Part shown: positions 15,694 to 24,934 of the stretch, in pieces
How positions within the stretch are numbered: position 1 is the first letter of the stretch
How the letters are laid out: each line of letters begins with the position of its first letter
NCBI RefSeq assembly: GCF_029714405.1
Contig: NZ_CP121650.1
Location: 5,585,001 to 5,649,000, forward strand
Direction of reading: 5' to 3'
Source: Bradyrhizobium sp. CB82
GTDB taxonomy: Bacteria > Pseudomonadota > Alphaproteobacteria > Rhizobiales > Xanthobacteraceae
Length of the DNA: 64,000 nt
The notes under the pieces: generated by a model
What the model was told of the DNA's origin: nothing
The model's input: only the letters and a program-made list of their open reading frames with translations
Database searches by the model: none
Position numbers and translations under genes: made by a program

Positions 15694-18402
15694 CTATTCC
15701 GCGGCCTGCTCCAGCGGCGCGACGCGCGGCAGAATCATCTGGATGCGCGTGCCGGCGCCGGGCTCGGAGTCGAGATCGAGCCGCCCGCCCAGCCGGTTGG
15801 TGACGATGCTGTAGACGATATGCAGACCGAGGCCGGTGCCGCCCTGGTCGCGCCGCGTTGTGAAGAACGGATCGAAGGCACGCCGGCGGACGTCAAGTGA
15901 CATGCCGCAGCCATTGTCGGAGAAAATGATCTCGACATTGTCCTTGCCGGATTCGCGCACCTGGATATCAATCAGCCCGGGCCGCCCGTCCGGGAACGCG
16001 TGTGCGACGGAATTGAGGAACAGGTTGGTCAGCACCTGGCCGTACGGGCCGGGATAGCTGTTCATGATCAGGTTGGGTTGGCACTCGACGTTGAGCGTCA
16101 GATTGTGCTTGCGCAGGCCCGGTCGCAGACTCAGCACCACCTGCTCGGTGAGATCGGCAAGGTCAAACGTGCGCTGATCCGAATAGTTGCGGTCGGCGGC
16201 CACCTGCTTGAACGACTGGATCAGCTCAGCCGCGCGATTGAGATTGGCGACGAGCTGCGAGGATGCATCGCGGCTGGTGTTGAGGTAGTCGTTGAGCGTC
16301 GAGCGGCGCAACTCGCCACGCTCGACGTCGGCCGAGAACACCGCCGTCTTACGCTCCAGCGCGGACGCCACCGTCAGGCTGATGCCGACGGGATTGTTGA
16401 CCTCATGCGCGACGCCGGCAACCAGCCGCCCGAGCGCCGCGAGCTTCTCTGCTTCGATCAGTGAGGCCTGGGTCTCGCGCAGATTGCGCAGCGCGGTCTC
16501 GGCGGCCTCCTTCGCTTTACGCATCTCCTGCTCGCCGCGCTTGCGCTCGCCGATGTCGAGCGCCACCGTGACGATCCGTTCGATCTCGCCGTCTGCGTCG
16601 AGCAGCGGCAGCTTGTTGACCAGCCATTGCCGCATGTTGCCGGAGGAATCCTGGTACTCCTCCTCGTAGAATCCGAGACCCTTGCGGAACTTCAGCACCC
16701 GCTTGTCGTTCTCGTCGGTCTTGGCCGCGCCATAGCGCGACATGAGGTCGGCAGTGGTGCGGCCAAGCGCGTCACCCGGCTCGATGCCGAAGATGCCGGC
16801 CATGTAGCGGTTCATCAGCACGTAACGAAGATCGCGGTCCTTGACGTTGATGACGGCCGGCACGGTATCGATGACCTGCTGCAACAGCCGCCGGCCTTCG
16901 GCAATGGCATCTTCCGCGCGCTTCTGGTCGGTGATGTCGCGCAGCGTGCCCTCGTAGCGGACGATCCTGCCCTCCTCGTCCCGCACGCCGGTCGCGCTGT
17001 CGGACAGCCACAGGATGTTGCCGCTGCGCTGGCGTACCTGGTACTCGAACTCGCGCACCATGCCGTCGCGCTCCATCAGCCGCTGATACTCCTCGCGCGC
17101 CTCGGCGTGGACGTAGATGGTGTGGGCGATGTCGCTGATACTGTCGATGAGGTGCTGCGGGCTGTCATACCCCATCATCCGAGCCAGCGCCGGATTGGCG
17201 TTGAGGAGATCGCCAGCCGGCGTGGTGACGTAAATGCCATCGACCGAGCCCTCGAACAGCTTCCGATAGCTTTCTTCCGCGAGGCGCTGCTCGGTGAGCG
17301 CGCGGACGGCCGCTTCGCGCGCGGTGTCGGCCTCCTCCAGGGCGCGGCGGAACACCTCCGCGGCGCGCGCAATGTCGCCGATCTCGTTGTCGAGATCGGC
17401 GGAGGGGATGGACGTGTTCTTCTCACCCGCCGCAAGCGCGCGGATCGATCGCGCGATCTGGGCGAGCGGACGCACCGTCCGGCGCACCACGAACCCGGCA
17501 GCAATGATGCCGATCAGCACGCCGATGGTGCCGAGCACGATGCTCTGCCACCTCGCCTCCGCCAGCGTCCGGGCGAAATCGCGCGACAGCACGTGCCCGC
17601 GCCGCGCGCTGACCTCGCGCAGCAACTCGGTGACTCGCCCAATCAGGCGCCCCTCGGTACCCAGCACCTCACGGTCGATATCGGCGATCTGACGCTCGCG
17701 GACGGCAACCGCGATGATGGCTTCGGCATAATCGTCGACCGCCGATTTCAATTTCGTATCGGCGATGTCCACTGTCCGCATGCCTTGCGCCGCCTGCTCG
17801 GCGGCGGACGGATTGCGCGCGAGCAACCCCAGCGCGATATGGCTCTGCGCTTCGGACAGGCGCGAGGCGAGTTCCCTATCCGCGGTTGCGGCGACGGCAG
17901 CGTCGAACTGGTCGCGCAGCGGCGGCAGGCCGGCGAGCAGCTGGGCGCGGCGGTCAATCAAGGTCGAGATCCGATCGAGGCCGCTGCGATAGGTCGCAAG
18001 CCGCTCGGTTACCCCGTCGATCATGTCCTGCTGCTCGGGCGCAAGCTCGATGCGGGTCTTCTTTAGGATGTCGCTCAGCGTCGAGGCCGCTTCGCCAACC
18101 TGTTTGAACTGGATGCCGGCGCCGGGATCGGTGACGAAGTCGCGCGCGGCGAGCCGCAGATCGTTCATGCGGCGGTCGATATCCTCGGCAAGGTCGCCCA
18201 CGCTTTGCAGTCGCTGCAGTTCGGCGAAGGTCGAATCGATGTGGCGGATCGCGATCACGCTCGCGGTCGAGGTGACGATGATCACGGCCAGCACCAGGAT
18301 GAAACTGCCGAATGTCAGTTGACCGATAGAGAGCGAAAACGCTCGCTTCGGGTGCGAATTCGGCGTCACTTCGGCAGGCATTTGGTCGGGACCGGACTCC
18401 AT
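15694..18402 (-). CDS. Membrane-bound PAS sensor histidine kinase
   Basis: A 902-residue kinase. Two membrane helices (~28-52 and ~287-306) enclose a ~235-residue extracytoplasmic helical sensor. HAMP (~307-360) follows, then PAS 1 (~375-497), PAS 2 (~505-620, with a PAC end 'VTVALDIGERKRGE'), and the HisKA dimerization domain with phosphoacceptor H666 in 'LVAGVAHEVNNP'. The ATPase domain has an N box near 792-800, DNGCG at 829-833 and GTGLGL at 855-860. There is no receiver domain, and no response regulator gene is adjacent, so the partner is unknown; the broken receiver at 6033 is 9 kb away. Signal unknown. Confidence 0.93.
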   Translation of the reverse strand: MESGPDQMPAEVTPNSHPKRAFSLSIGQLTFGSFILVLAVIIVTSTASVIAIRHIDSTFAELQRLQSVGDLAEDIDRRMNDLRLAARDFVTDPGAGIQFKQVGEAASTLSDILKKTRIELAPEQQDMIDGVTERLATYRSGLDRISTLIDRRAQLLAGLPPLRDQFDAAVAATADRELASRLSEAQSHIALGLLARNPSAAEQAAQGMRTVDIADTKLKSAVDDYAEAIIAVAVRERQIADIDREVLGTEGRLIGRVTELLREVSARRGHVLSRDFARTLAEARWQSIVLGTIGVLIGIIAAGFVVRRTVRPLAQIARSIRALAAGEKNTSIPSADLDNEIGDIARAAEVFRRALEEADTAREAAVRALTEQRLAEESYRKLFEGSVDGIYVTTPAGDLLNANPALARMMGYDSPQHLIDSISDIAHTIYVHAEAREEYQRLMERDGMVREFEYQVRQRSGNILWLSDSATGVRDEEGRIVRYEGTLRDITDQKRAEDAIAEGRRLLQQVIDTVPAVINVKDRDLRYVLMNRYMAGIFGIEPGDALGRTTADLMSRYGAAKTDENDKRVLKFRKGLGFYEEEYQDSSGNMRQWLVNKLPLLDADGEIERIVTVALDIGERKRGEQEMRKAKEAAETALRNLRETQASLIEAEKLAALGRLVAGVAHEVNNPVGISLTVASALERKTAVFSADVERGELRRSTLNDYLNTSRDASSQLVANLNRAAELIQSFKQVAADRNYSDQRTFDLADLTEQVVLSLRPGLRKHNLTLNVECQPNLIMNSYPGPYGQVLTNLFLNSVAHAFPDGRPGLIDIQVRESGKDNVEIIFSDNGCGMSLDVRRRAFDPFFTTRRDQGGTGLGLHIVYSIVTNRLGGRLDLDSEPGAGTRIQMILPRVAPLEQAAE

Positions 18403-18468
18403 ACGGCCCCAATATACGACGTATTCCGTCCCCGGGGGAACATGCCTCGAAGGCCGGGCGCCAGGACT

Positions 18469-19386
18469 TTACGATACTTTAGCCATCCGCGCGGCGCTTC
18501 CCGGGATGGTCATGGCGGCGACGCCGATGACGACCGAGGCGAGCCCGATCCACGCTGTCCGGCTCAGGCTCTCGCCGAGTAACGCCACGCCGATGGCGAC
18601 GCCGATCGGCACGCGCAAATAGGCCTGCGCTGTGGTGCCGACCGAGCCGAGGGTCTGGATCAGACGGAAATAGATTACGAAGGCCGCTGCGGTCGAAAAC
18701 ACGGCGAGAGCCGACAGCGCCAGGACGGAACCTGCCGAAGGCGACATCCTCCAGGGCTGCTCGATGGCGAGCGAGGCCGGGATCAGGACCGCGGCGCCAG
18801 CGAGCAGCGAGCCCGCGGCGGGCGCCATCGGATCGAGCTCCCTGAAGCCGCGGCTGAAGATGGCCGCGCAGGCATAGCAGAGCGTTGCCGCGACGATCGC
18901 AGCTTCGGCGGCGAGGCCGCGGCCGACGTCATGAAATGCATCGACGCCGACGATCAGGCAGATCCCGGCCATGCCGGCGATGACGCCGAACAGTTTTCGC
19001 GGGTTGGTAGCCTCGTGCCGGGTGATCAGGGCCGTGAACAGGAAGGTGAAGATCGGCGCGGCCGAGTTGAGGATGGTGGCGAGGGCCGCATCGACATAGC
19101 GCTCGCCCCAGGCGATCAGGGTCCAGGGGACCACGCTGTTGAGGCAGGCCTGGAACGCGAAGCGGCGCCAGATCGCAAGATCAGTCGGCATGGCGATGCC
19201 GTGCAGGCGCATCACCGTCAGCAGCAGCGCGCCCGCGATCGCCGTGCGCGCAGCGATCAGCGTGATCGGTGCAATCGTGGCGACGCCGAGCTTGATGAGG
19301 GTGTAGGAGCCGCCCCAGAGCGCTGCAAGCAGGAGCGGCAGTGCGAGTTCGAAGGTGACCGTCGATTCCCGCCGTAAGGTGTCCAT
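18469..19386 (-). CDS. EamA/DMT family transporter
   Basis: A 305-residue inner-membrane protein with ten predicted helices in two EamA repeats. The first repeat begins 'LPLLLAALWGGSYTLIKLGV'; the second includes 'AAFVIYFRLIQTLGSVGTTA' and 'YLRVPIGVAIGVALLGESLS', typical motifs of the drug/metabolite transporter superfamily. Members export amino acids or small metabolites; substrate cannot be read from sequence. It lies at the downstream end of the Nudix/DapA cluster on the same strand, 81 bp after the Nudix gene, with no close partner downstream. Confidence 0.9.
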   Translation of the reverse strand: MDTLRRESTVTFELALPLLLAALWGGSYTLIKLGVATIAPITLIAARTAIAGALLLTVMRLHGIAMPTDLAIWRRFAFQACLNSVVPWTLIAWGERYVDAALATILNSAAPIFTFLFTALITRHEATNPRKLFGVIAGMAGICLIVGVDAFHDVGRGLAAEAAIVAATLCYACAAIFSRGFRELDPMAPAAGSLLAGAAVLIPASLAIEQPWRMSPSAGSVLALSALAVFSTAAAFVIYFRLIQTLGSVGTTAQAYLRVPIGVAIGVALLGESLSRTAWIGLASVVIGVAAMTIPGSAARMAKVS

Positions 19387-19467
19387 GGCGCGCGCTCCAT
19401 CTCGCTATCAGCAAGTCGGAACCTAGCGCACAGCAGCCAATAATACTTCGCTCTGTCTCGAAGTGTG

Positions 19468-20262
19468 TCAGCCGAGGGCGCCGACCTCGAACACTTCGCC
19501 GTCATAGCCGGCCTCGCGGGGGATGCGGAGCTGGCGACCCGTTTCGGTCTTGGTCATCACCGGCATCACCGTGACGATGGACATGCCGCGGGCATGCTCG
19601 AGAGCGGACGTCACCGACGGCTGCTTGGCAAGCCGGATCAGGTTACGCGTAGTCGGGAACGGCAGCTTGAACCGGCCGCTCTCGCCGCCTTCGACGGCTT
19701 CACGCGGCGACACCCAGATCGAGTCCGTCGACTCCCTTCCGTCATGGGCGCCGAGCTGATCGGGCGGCGCGGCGGCGAGGAAGAACCAGGTGTCGAAGCG
19801 CTTCGGCATGCCCTCCGGCGTGATCCAGTGCGCATAGGGCAAGAGCGCGTCGAGCGCGAGCTGGAGGCCGTTGTCGGAGAGGATACTGAGGAAACTGATC
19901 TTGTGCTCATTGAGCGCAACGCGATGAGCGTCCGCAATAGCGCCGGCACGTTTGGCGTCGACCGGCGCGGCGGAGCCTCTTTCGCGCGCCAGCAAGATGC
20001 CGCTCTCCTCAAAGGTTTCGCGGATCGCGGCGATCCGAAAGCCGAGATCGGAGTCCGAAAGCCCCTCGCCGCCCGAATAAAGCTCGGCCCGCGCAATGAT
20101 CTCCTTGTCGCCGGCATCGACGCTACCGCCGGGAAACACCAGCGCGCCCGAATTGAACTCGATCTGATGGTGACGCACCATCATAAAGACTTCCACCTCC
20201 TTGGCGCCGTCGCGGAGCAGGAGAATCGTTGAGGCGGGACGTGATGCGGCGGTCTCAGGCAT
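19468..20262 (-). CDS. Nudix hydrolase family protein
   Basis: A 264-residue protein of the larger Nudix subfamily. 'VFPGGSVD' and, after an insertion of ~35 residues, 'AAIRETFEESGILLARERG' give the split Nudix box with REtFEESGI metal-binding residues. Long bacterial relatives act on CoA or nucleotide derivatives, but this is family inference. The ATG at 20262 lies 4 bp after the stop of the DapA-family gene, so they are cotranscribed; an upstream ATG at 20280 would overlap that gene. Catabolic CoA-ester context favours a CoA-related substrate, weakly. Confidence 0.85.
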   Translation of the reverse strand: MPETAASRPASTILLLRDGAKEVEVFMMVRHHQIEFNSGALVFPGGSVDAGDKEIIARAELYSGGEGLSDSDLGFRIAAIRETFEESGILLARERGSAAPVDAKRAGAIADAHRVALNEHKISFLSILSDNGLQLALDALLPYAHWITPEGMPKRFDTWFFLAAAPPDQLGAHDGRESTDSIWVSPREAVEGGESGRFKLPFPTTRNLIRLAKQPSVTSALEHARGMSIVTVMPVMTKTETGRQLRIPREAGYDGEVFEVGALG

Positions 20263-20266
20263 GCAA

Positions 20267-21220
20267 CTAACCTGCGGCACTCGATTGCGGTTGGAGATTG
20301 GCGCGCTTGTCGACGCGGGCCACGCGCGACAGCAGGTATTCGACCTCCGCTTTCGCCGCCGGCGTGATGGTCGCGCCGGGCTTGCGCTGCGCGCTGGAGG
20401 CGATGATGCCGCGCTTCTGGAGCACGTATTTGCGCACCGCGAGGCCGGCGCCGGGCTGCTGCTCGTAGCGCATTAGAGGCAGATGGGCATCGAACAGATC
20501 GTGCGCAGCATCGCGCTTGCCGTCCTTGGAGAGACGCACGACATCGATCAGCAGCTCGGGGAAGGCATAGCCGGTCATCGCGCCGTCGGCGCCGCGCTCC
20601 ATTTCGAAGTCGAGGAACATGCCGCCATTGCCGCAGAGGATCGAGAGGGGTCGCAGCGAGCCGTCCTTCTGGAAGCTGCGCAGCGTCGAGATCTTCTCCA
20701 GCCCCGGCCAATCCTCGTGCTTGAGCATCACGCAGCTCGGATTGTCGGTGACGATCTTGCGGATCACCGCGGGAGTGAACACGACGGAGAGCGTGAGCGG
20801 ATAATCCTGAAGCACCCACGGCACGTCGGGGCCGATCGCTTCGGCAGCCTGCTTGAAATAGCCGACTATCTGATCGTCGGTGCGCAAGGTGGGCGGCGGG
20901 GCGATCATCACGCCGGCTGCGCCTGCATCCATCGAAGCCTTCGCGAGTGAGCGCATCGTGGCAAAGCCCGGCGCGGACACGCCGACGATCACCTGCATCT
21001 TCTTGGCGCGCTTGACGAAGCGCACCGCCACCTGCTCGGCCTCGGCGGCATCGAGCTTCGGCGCCTCGCCGAGGATGCCGAGCACGGTCACGCCGTCGCA
21101 GCCGACTTGCTCGTAGAAATCGGTCAGGCGGTCGATCGAGCGCTCGTCGATCCGGCCGTCATCATGGAACGGCGTCGGCGCGATCGCGAAGGTGCCCTTG
21201 GCTTCGGCGGTGAGTTTCAT
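20267..21220 (-). CDS. Dihydrodipicolinate synthase/N-acetylneuraminate lyase family aldolase
   Basis: A 317-residue (beta/alpha)8 class I aldolase. 'TVLGILGEAPKLDAAEAEQV' near the start replaces the usual GT(T/S)GE motif, the Tyr-containing strand is 'WVLQDYPLTLSV', and 'CVMLKHEDWPG' supplies the Schiff-base Lys in the 'LKHED' position. The substrate is not dihydrodipicolinate by necessity; many members cleave or form 2-keto acids. The G(T/S)xGE change to GILGE argues against a true DapA. The gene is followed closely by the Nudix gene. Confidence 0.88.
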   Translation of the reverse strand: MKLTAEAKGTFAIAPTPFHDDGRIDERSIDRLTDFYEQVGCDGVTVLGILGEAPKLDAAEAEQVAVRFVKRAKKMQVIVGVSAPGFATMRSLAKASMDAGAAGVMIAPPPTLRTDDQIVGYFKQAAEAIGPDVPWVLQDYPLTLSVVFTPAVIRKIVTDNPSCVMLKHEDWPGLEKISTLRSFQKDGSLRPLSILCGNGGMFLDFEMERGADGAMTGYAFPELLIDVVRLSKDGKRDAAHDLFDAHLPLMRYEQQPGAGLAVRKYVLQKRGIIASSAQRKPGATITPAAKAEVEYLLSRVARVDKRANLQPQSSAAG

Positions 21221-21246
21221 CTTCCGTCCTTGTCTATCTCTCTTTC

Positions 21247-21342
21247 GTCATTCCAGGATGGCCCGAAGGGCGAGGCCCGGAATATAACCCCGATGGTGGT
21301 TATGGATTCCGGGCTCACGCTTCGCGTGCCCCGAAATGACAG
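21247..21342. repeat. Intergenic inverted-repeat element (CGTCATTCC type)
   Basis: GTCATTCCAGGATGGCCCGAAGGGC...GGCCCGGAAT on the left is matched by ATTCCGGGCTCACGC...GCCCCGAAATGAC on the right. Such dyads are common between genes in Bradyrhizobium. It separates the DapA-like gene from the SDR gene and could stabilise mRNA ends. Confidence 0.55.
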
Positions 21343-21347
21343 TTCGG

Positions 21348-22226
21348 CTAAAAGCGCCGCGCCGACTTCTTGATCTCCTCCTCGGAGAAGAAAATCTCCT
21401 TGGCGTGATCGACGATGTCCTGGGCCTTCCAGCCCGTGTGCGGCGGTTTCCAGCCTTCCATCTCCATCATCCGCATTTCGCGCACGCCGCGGGGCCCGGA
21501 TACGCCCAGCACCTTGCCCGTCTGATCGCCCGACAAATCACTAACCATGTATAGCACGGCCGGCGCAATGCCGTCCGGCCCGAGCGCCGCACCGGGGTTC
21601 TCTTTATAGCGGGGCAGATCTGCGGTCATGCGGGTCAGCGCGCCCGGCGCCAGCGTCCAGATCCGGATGTTGTATTTGCGGCCCTCGATCGCCAGCACGT
21701 TGGACAGGCCCCAGATGCCGCCCTTGGCCGCGCCGTAGTTGGTCTGGCCGAAATTGCCGATGAGGCCGGAGGTTGAGGAGGTGTTGACGATGACGCCGCC
21801 GCCATTTTCCCGCATCCAGCGAAACACCGGCAATGTGCAGCAGAAGGTGCCCTTGAGGTGCACCTTGATCACCCTGTCCCAGTCGGCTTCCGCGGCCTTG
21901 GCAAAAGTCTGGTCGCGCAAGATGCCGGCATTGTTGACGAGAATGTCGGCGCGGCCAAAGTGCCTGATAGCATCGTCGAACACGGACTGGCCGCCCTCCA
22001 TGGTGGAGATGTCGGCGCTGTTGGCGACCGCGCGGCCGCCTTCGGCCTTGATCGCGTCGACCACATGCTCGGCCATCGACTTGTCGGCGGCGGAGCCGTC
22101 GCGGGGACCACCGAGGTCGTTGACGACGACCGCTGCCCCTTCCCGCGCGAACAGTTTTGCGTAGGCCTCACCGAGCCCGCCGCCCGCGCCGGTGATCAGC
22201 GCAACCTTGCCGTCGAGTAGTCCCAT
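21348..22226 (-). CDS. Short-chain dehydrogenase, 3-hydroxyacyl-CoA type
   Basis: A 292-residue SDR with the cofactor motif 'ITGAGGGLGEAYAKLFAREG' at ~10-29, 'NDLGG' after the second strand, 'LVNNAGILRD' and the catalytic 'NYGAAKGG' Tyr-x3-Lys. The DLGG acid suggests NAD preference. The long C-terminal part with 'ALTRMTADLP' and 'GVREMRMMEMEG' resembles the dehydrogenase domain of the peroxisomal multifunctional beta-oxidation enzyme. The ATG at 22226 follows GGGAGAAG; the longer upstream frame is unrelated. With the MaoC gene directly upstream this gives paired hydratase and dehydrogenase steps. Confidence 0.9.
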   Translation of the reverse strand: MGLLDGKVALITGAGGGLGEAYAKLFAREGAAVVVNDLGGPRDGSAADKSMAEHVVDAIKAEGGRAVANSADISTMEGGQSVFDDAIRHFGRADILVNNAGILRDQTFAKAAEADWDRVIKVHLKGTFCCTLPVFRWMRENGGGVIVNTSSTSGLIGNFGQTNYGAAKGGIWGLSNVLAIEGRKYNIRIWTLAPGALTRMTADLPRYKENPGAALGPDGIAPAVLYMVSDLSGDQTGKVLGVSGPRGVREMRMMEMEGWKPPHTGWKAQDIVDHAKEIFFSEEEIKKSARRF

Positions 22227-22257
22227 CGTGGCTTCTCCCTTTTTTGTTTTGTCGTAT

Positions 22258-22298
22258 CCCGGACGCGATGCAGCGTGAAACGCTGCGCTGCGTCCGGG
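22258..22298. repeat. Short inverted repeat between MaoC and SDR genes
   Basis: CCCGGACGCGATGCAGCG and CGCTGCGCTGCGTCCGGG can fold into a near-perfect stem with a short TGAAA loop region. It lies between two cotranscribed genes. Confidence 0.5.
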
Positions 22299-22306
22299 CA
22301 CGAGAG

Positions 22307-23167
22307 CTACGCGAGCAGCGTCTTGCCGTTCTTGATCACGGTGACGCCGCGCGACTTCACCTTCGCCTCGAAGGAGATCACGTTGCCGTCCTTCCAGAGG
22401 TCCATAGTCACGGTCTCGCCGGGATAGACGGGTGATGAGAACCGCGCGATGTGCTGGCGGAAGGCACCTGGATCGTAGTCGGCATAGGTCTGGAGCACGC
22501 CGCGACAGGTGATGCCGTAGGTGCACATGCCGTGCAGGATCGGACGCGGAAAGCCTGCCTTCTTCGCGAACTCGGGATCGGAGTGCAGCGGATTGCGATC
22601 GCCGCAGAGACGATAGACCAGCGCCTGGTCGGGGCGCGTGGAGATGTCGATCGTCCTGTCGGGGTTGCGCGACGGGATCTTGTGCGGGTCGGGCTGCGTC
22701 AGGTTCGGCCCGCCGAAACCGCCATCGCCGCGGGCAAAGCGCGAGGCGACGAGGGTCGCGAGCTTCTCGCCCTTCTCGTTCTTGAGAACCGTCTGGTGGC
22801 TGATCACCACGCCCTTGTCCTTGCCCTTGTCGTAGACCTCGAGCACCGAGGAGTCGGCGGTGATGTGGGCCGCGGCCGGCAATGGCTGGTGGAACGTGAT
22901 GTCGCGCTCACCGTCGACCACCATGACGCGATTCAGATTCATCTCGCCTGGGCCCGAACCCCAGGCCGCAACGGAGGCAAACGTCGGCACCACCTTGAGC
23001 GGCCGCGGCGTCAGCGTGCCCTCGTTGACGAAGGCGAGTTCCTTCTCGTCCATGGGATCGGAGCCGAGCCCGATACCATAGGCGTAGAGCATCACCTCGC
23101 GGTCGGTGTAGGCGTATCTCTGTCCGAGGTTTTTCAGGCCCTTCAGTTCGTCGTATCTGGCGGACAT
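22307..23167 (-). CDS. MaoC family enoyl-CoA hydratase 2 (double hot-dog)
   Basis: A 286-residue protein in the size range of double hot-dog-fold hydratase 2 enzymes. The C-terminal active half carries 'YRLCGDRNPLHSDPEFAKKA' and 'PRPILHGMCTYG', with the Asp/Asn and His pair of the hydratase motif. The N-terminal half is a degenerate hot-dog ('YAYGIGLGSDPMDEKELAFV'). It would hydrate 2-enoyl-CoA to (R)-3-hydroxyacyl-CoA. Together with the downstream SDR it forms the two steps carried by eukaryotic peroxisomal MFE-2, suggesting side-chain or branched acyl-CoA oxidation. Confidence 0.9.
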   Translation of the reverse strand: MSARYDELKGLKNLGQRYAYTDREVMLYAYGIGLGSDPMDEKELAFVNEGTLTPRPLKVVPTFASVAAWGSGPGEMNLNRVMVVDGERDITFHQPLPAAAHITADSSVLEVYDKGKDKGVVISHQTVLKNEKGEKLATLVASRFARGDGGFGGPNLTQPDPHKIPSRNPDRTIDISTRPDQALVYRLCGDRNPLHSDPEFAKKAGFPRPILHGMCTYGITCRGVLQTYADYDPGAFRQHIARFSSPVYPGETVTMDLWKDGNVISFEAKVKSRGVTVIKNGKTLLA

Positions 23168-23221
23168 TTTTCTGGTTTCCTCCCGGCATTCTTCTCAGCC
23201 AGCAGCGGCGCCCGTCAATGT

Positions 23222-23371
23222 GCCCTCTCCCCTTGTGGGAGAGGGCAGCACCGCTCTCGCAACAAACTCACTCGGGTGAGGGGTTGGCTCCGCGATGACT
23301 CTTTTCGTGTGGAGAGAGACCCCTCACCCGGCAGCCTTCGGCTGCCACCCTCTCCCACAAGGGGAGAGGGT
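23222..23371. repeat. Inverted repeat of CTCTCCC..GGGAGAG type
   Basis: GCCCTCTCCCCTTGTGGGAG at the left and its complement near 23347-23370 bracket inner dyads (ACTCGGGTGAGGGGT with ACCCCTCACCCG). This is a common dispersed rhizobial intergenic element. It splits the thiolase/OB-fold pair from the MaoC gene. Confidence 0.6.
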
Positions 23372-23387
23372 TACATCTTGCTTCGCG

Positions 23388-23777
23388 TCAGGCGACCGTG
23401 AAGAACGGCAATGGTGCGCCATCCGTCGGCTTGAACACCACCTTTACCTTCTGGCCGATCTTCAGCGTTGTCAGATCGCAGTCGACGAAATTGGTTTGCA
23501 GCGACGGGCCTTCCTTCAGCGTGACGTAGCCGATCGCATAGGGCCCCGTCGGAGACTTCCGCATCAAGCTGTAGGTGTAGATCGTGCCCTCGCCCGAACT
23601 CTCCTCCCACACTGTCTTGTCGGAGAAGCAGAACGGACAGATCGCGCGCGGGAAGTAGTGCGCGTCACCGCAAGACGTGCAGCGCTTGATCATGAACTTG
23701 CCCTGGCGAGCCGCGTCCCAGAATGGCGCAGTCTCGGCATTGGTCACCGGGGCCGGATATTTTTTTGCATCTACCAT
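23388..23777 (-). CDS. Zn-ribbon/OB-fold acyl-CoA-associated protein (DUF35)
   Basis: A 129-residue protein with a rubredoxin-like zinc ribbon near residues 33-50 ('CTSCGDAHYFPRAICPFC') followed by an OB-fold (~65-128; 'GTIYTYSLMRKSPTGPYAIG'). This is the DUF35 family, which binds CoA thioesters and usually partners with an adjacent non-decarboxylating thiolase. Its ATG overlaps the thiolase TGA by one base (TGATG), so the pair is coupled and probably forms one complex. The gene is the expected length. Confidence 0.9.
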   Translation of the reverse strand: MVDAKKYPAPVTNAETAPFWDAARQGKFMIKRCTSCGDAHYFPRAICPFCFSDKTVWEESSGEGTIYTYSLMRKSPTGPYAIGYVTLKEGPSLQTNFVDCDLTTLKIGQKVKVVFKPTDGAPLPFFTVA

Positions 23778-24934
23778 CACACGCGCTCCAGAATGGCCGT
23801 CGAGGCAGCATGGCGGACGCCCAACAATCCGCCGGTGCCGTGGGCGATGGCAAGATCGCAATTCTTGACCTGGACCTTCGGATGCGCCTCGCCGCGCAGC
23901 TGCCTGACGGCCTCGATGATCTTGGTCATGCCGCCGCGGTTGACGGGATGGTTGCTGCACAGACCACCGCCATCAGTATTGAAAGGCAGCTTGCCGACGC
24001 CCGAGATCAGGTTACCATCGGCGACGAACTTTCCGCCCTCGCCTTTCCTGCAAAAGCCGAGGTCCTCGAGTTGCATCAAGACGGTGATGGTGAAGCTGTC
24101 GTAAATCGAGGCGTATTTGATGTCCTTGGGCGTGATGCCCGCTTCTTCGAAGGCGCGCGGGCCGGACCAGACACCTGCGGAGTAAGTGAGATCGAGATCC
24201 TTGCCGCCGCGCGGCCCCTTCATGGCTTCGCCATGGCCGATCAGGCGCACCTGCGGCTTCTTCAGGCTCTTGGCAATGTCCGGCGTCGTCACGATCAGCG
24301 CGCCGCCGCCATCGGAGACGACGCAGCAATCCATGCGATGCAGCGGATCGGAGATCATCGGCGAGTTCAGGACGTCCTCGACTGTGACGACGTCCTTGAG
24401 CATCGCATGCGGATTGTATTGGGCGTGATGCGAAGCCGCGACCTTGATCCAGGCGAGCTGCTCGGAGGTGGTGCCATAGTCGTGCATGTGGCGCATGGCA
24501 CACATGCCATAGGCATTGTGAGTGGTCGCGCCATACACAGCCTCGAAATCGGCTTCCGCGCCGGCCGCCCGCGGCGGCATCGGACCGGTGCGCGGCTTGC
24601 CTGCGAGCGTGATCAGCGCGATCGAGCATTTGCCCGCGGCGATCGCTTCTGCCGCATGGCCGAGATGGATGATGTAGGAACAGCCGCCGGTCTCGGTGGA
24701 ATCGACGTGGCGCAGCTTCTTCGTATTCAGGCCGAGATAATCGACCATCGGCCAGGCGCCGCCGGGCGCATCGCCCGCGCAAAAATAGCCGTCAACGTCG
24801 TCCTTGCTGAGCCCCGCATCCTCGATCGCGCCCTTGGCGACCTCGGCGTGAAGCTGTGCGGTGGATTTGTCCGGCGCATGCCGGGTCGGGTGCTCATAGA
24901 TCCCGGCAATGTAGGCCTTGCCCTTGATGGTCAA
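23777..24934 (-). CDS. Thiolase family protein (acetyl-CoA acetyltransferase/SCP-x type)
   Basis: A 385-residue thiolase-superfamily protein. Conserved blocks include 'YFCAGDAPGG' near residue 50, 'HVDSTETGGCSYIIHLGHAA' with the nucleophile-region Cys at ~85, 'GGLCSNHPVNRGGM' (Asn-His-Pro), and 'AIAHGTGGLLG' near the end. It resembles lipid-transfer-associated thiolases of sterol side-chain and branched acyl-CoA degradation that need a DUF35 partner, here the next gene. It starts the leftward gene set. The substrate is not known. Confidence 0.9.
   Translation of the reverse strand: MTIKGKAYIAGIYEHPTRHAPDKSTAQLHAEVAKGAIEDAGLSKDDVDGYFCAGDAPGGAWPMVDYLGLNTKKLRHVDSTETGGCSYIIHLGHAAEAIAAGKCSIALITLAGKPRTGPMPPRAAGAEADFEAVYGATTHNAYGMCAMRHMHDYGTTSEQLAWIKVAASHHAQYNPHAMLKDVVTVEDVLNSPMISDPLHRMDCCVVSDGGGALIVTTPDIAKSLKKPQVRLIGHGEAMKGPRGGKDLDLTYSAGVWSGPRAFEEAGITPKDIKYASIYDSFTITVLMQLEDLGFCRKGEGGKFVADGNLISGVGKLPFNTDGGGLCSNHPVNRGGMTKIIEAVRQLRGEAHPKVQVKNCDLAIAHGTGGLLGVRHAASTAILERV

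Noticed and set aside
16627..18066. 479-codon plus-strand open frame opposite the sensor kinase
   Set aside because: High-GC antisense shadow of a clear histidine kinase; no recognisable protein and no ribosome site.
20267..21220. dapA of lysine biosynthesis
   Set aside because: The conserved GT(T/S)GE motif is altered to GILGE and the context is catabolic, so a different 2-keto acid aldolase is more likely.
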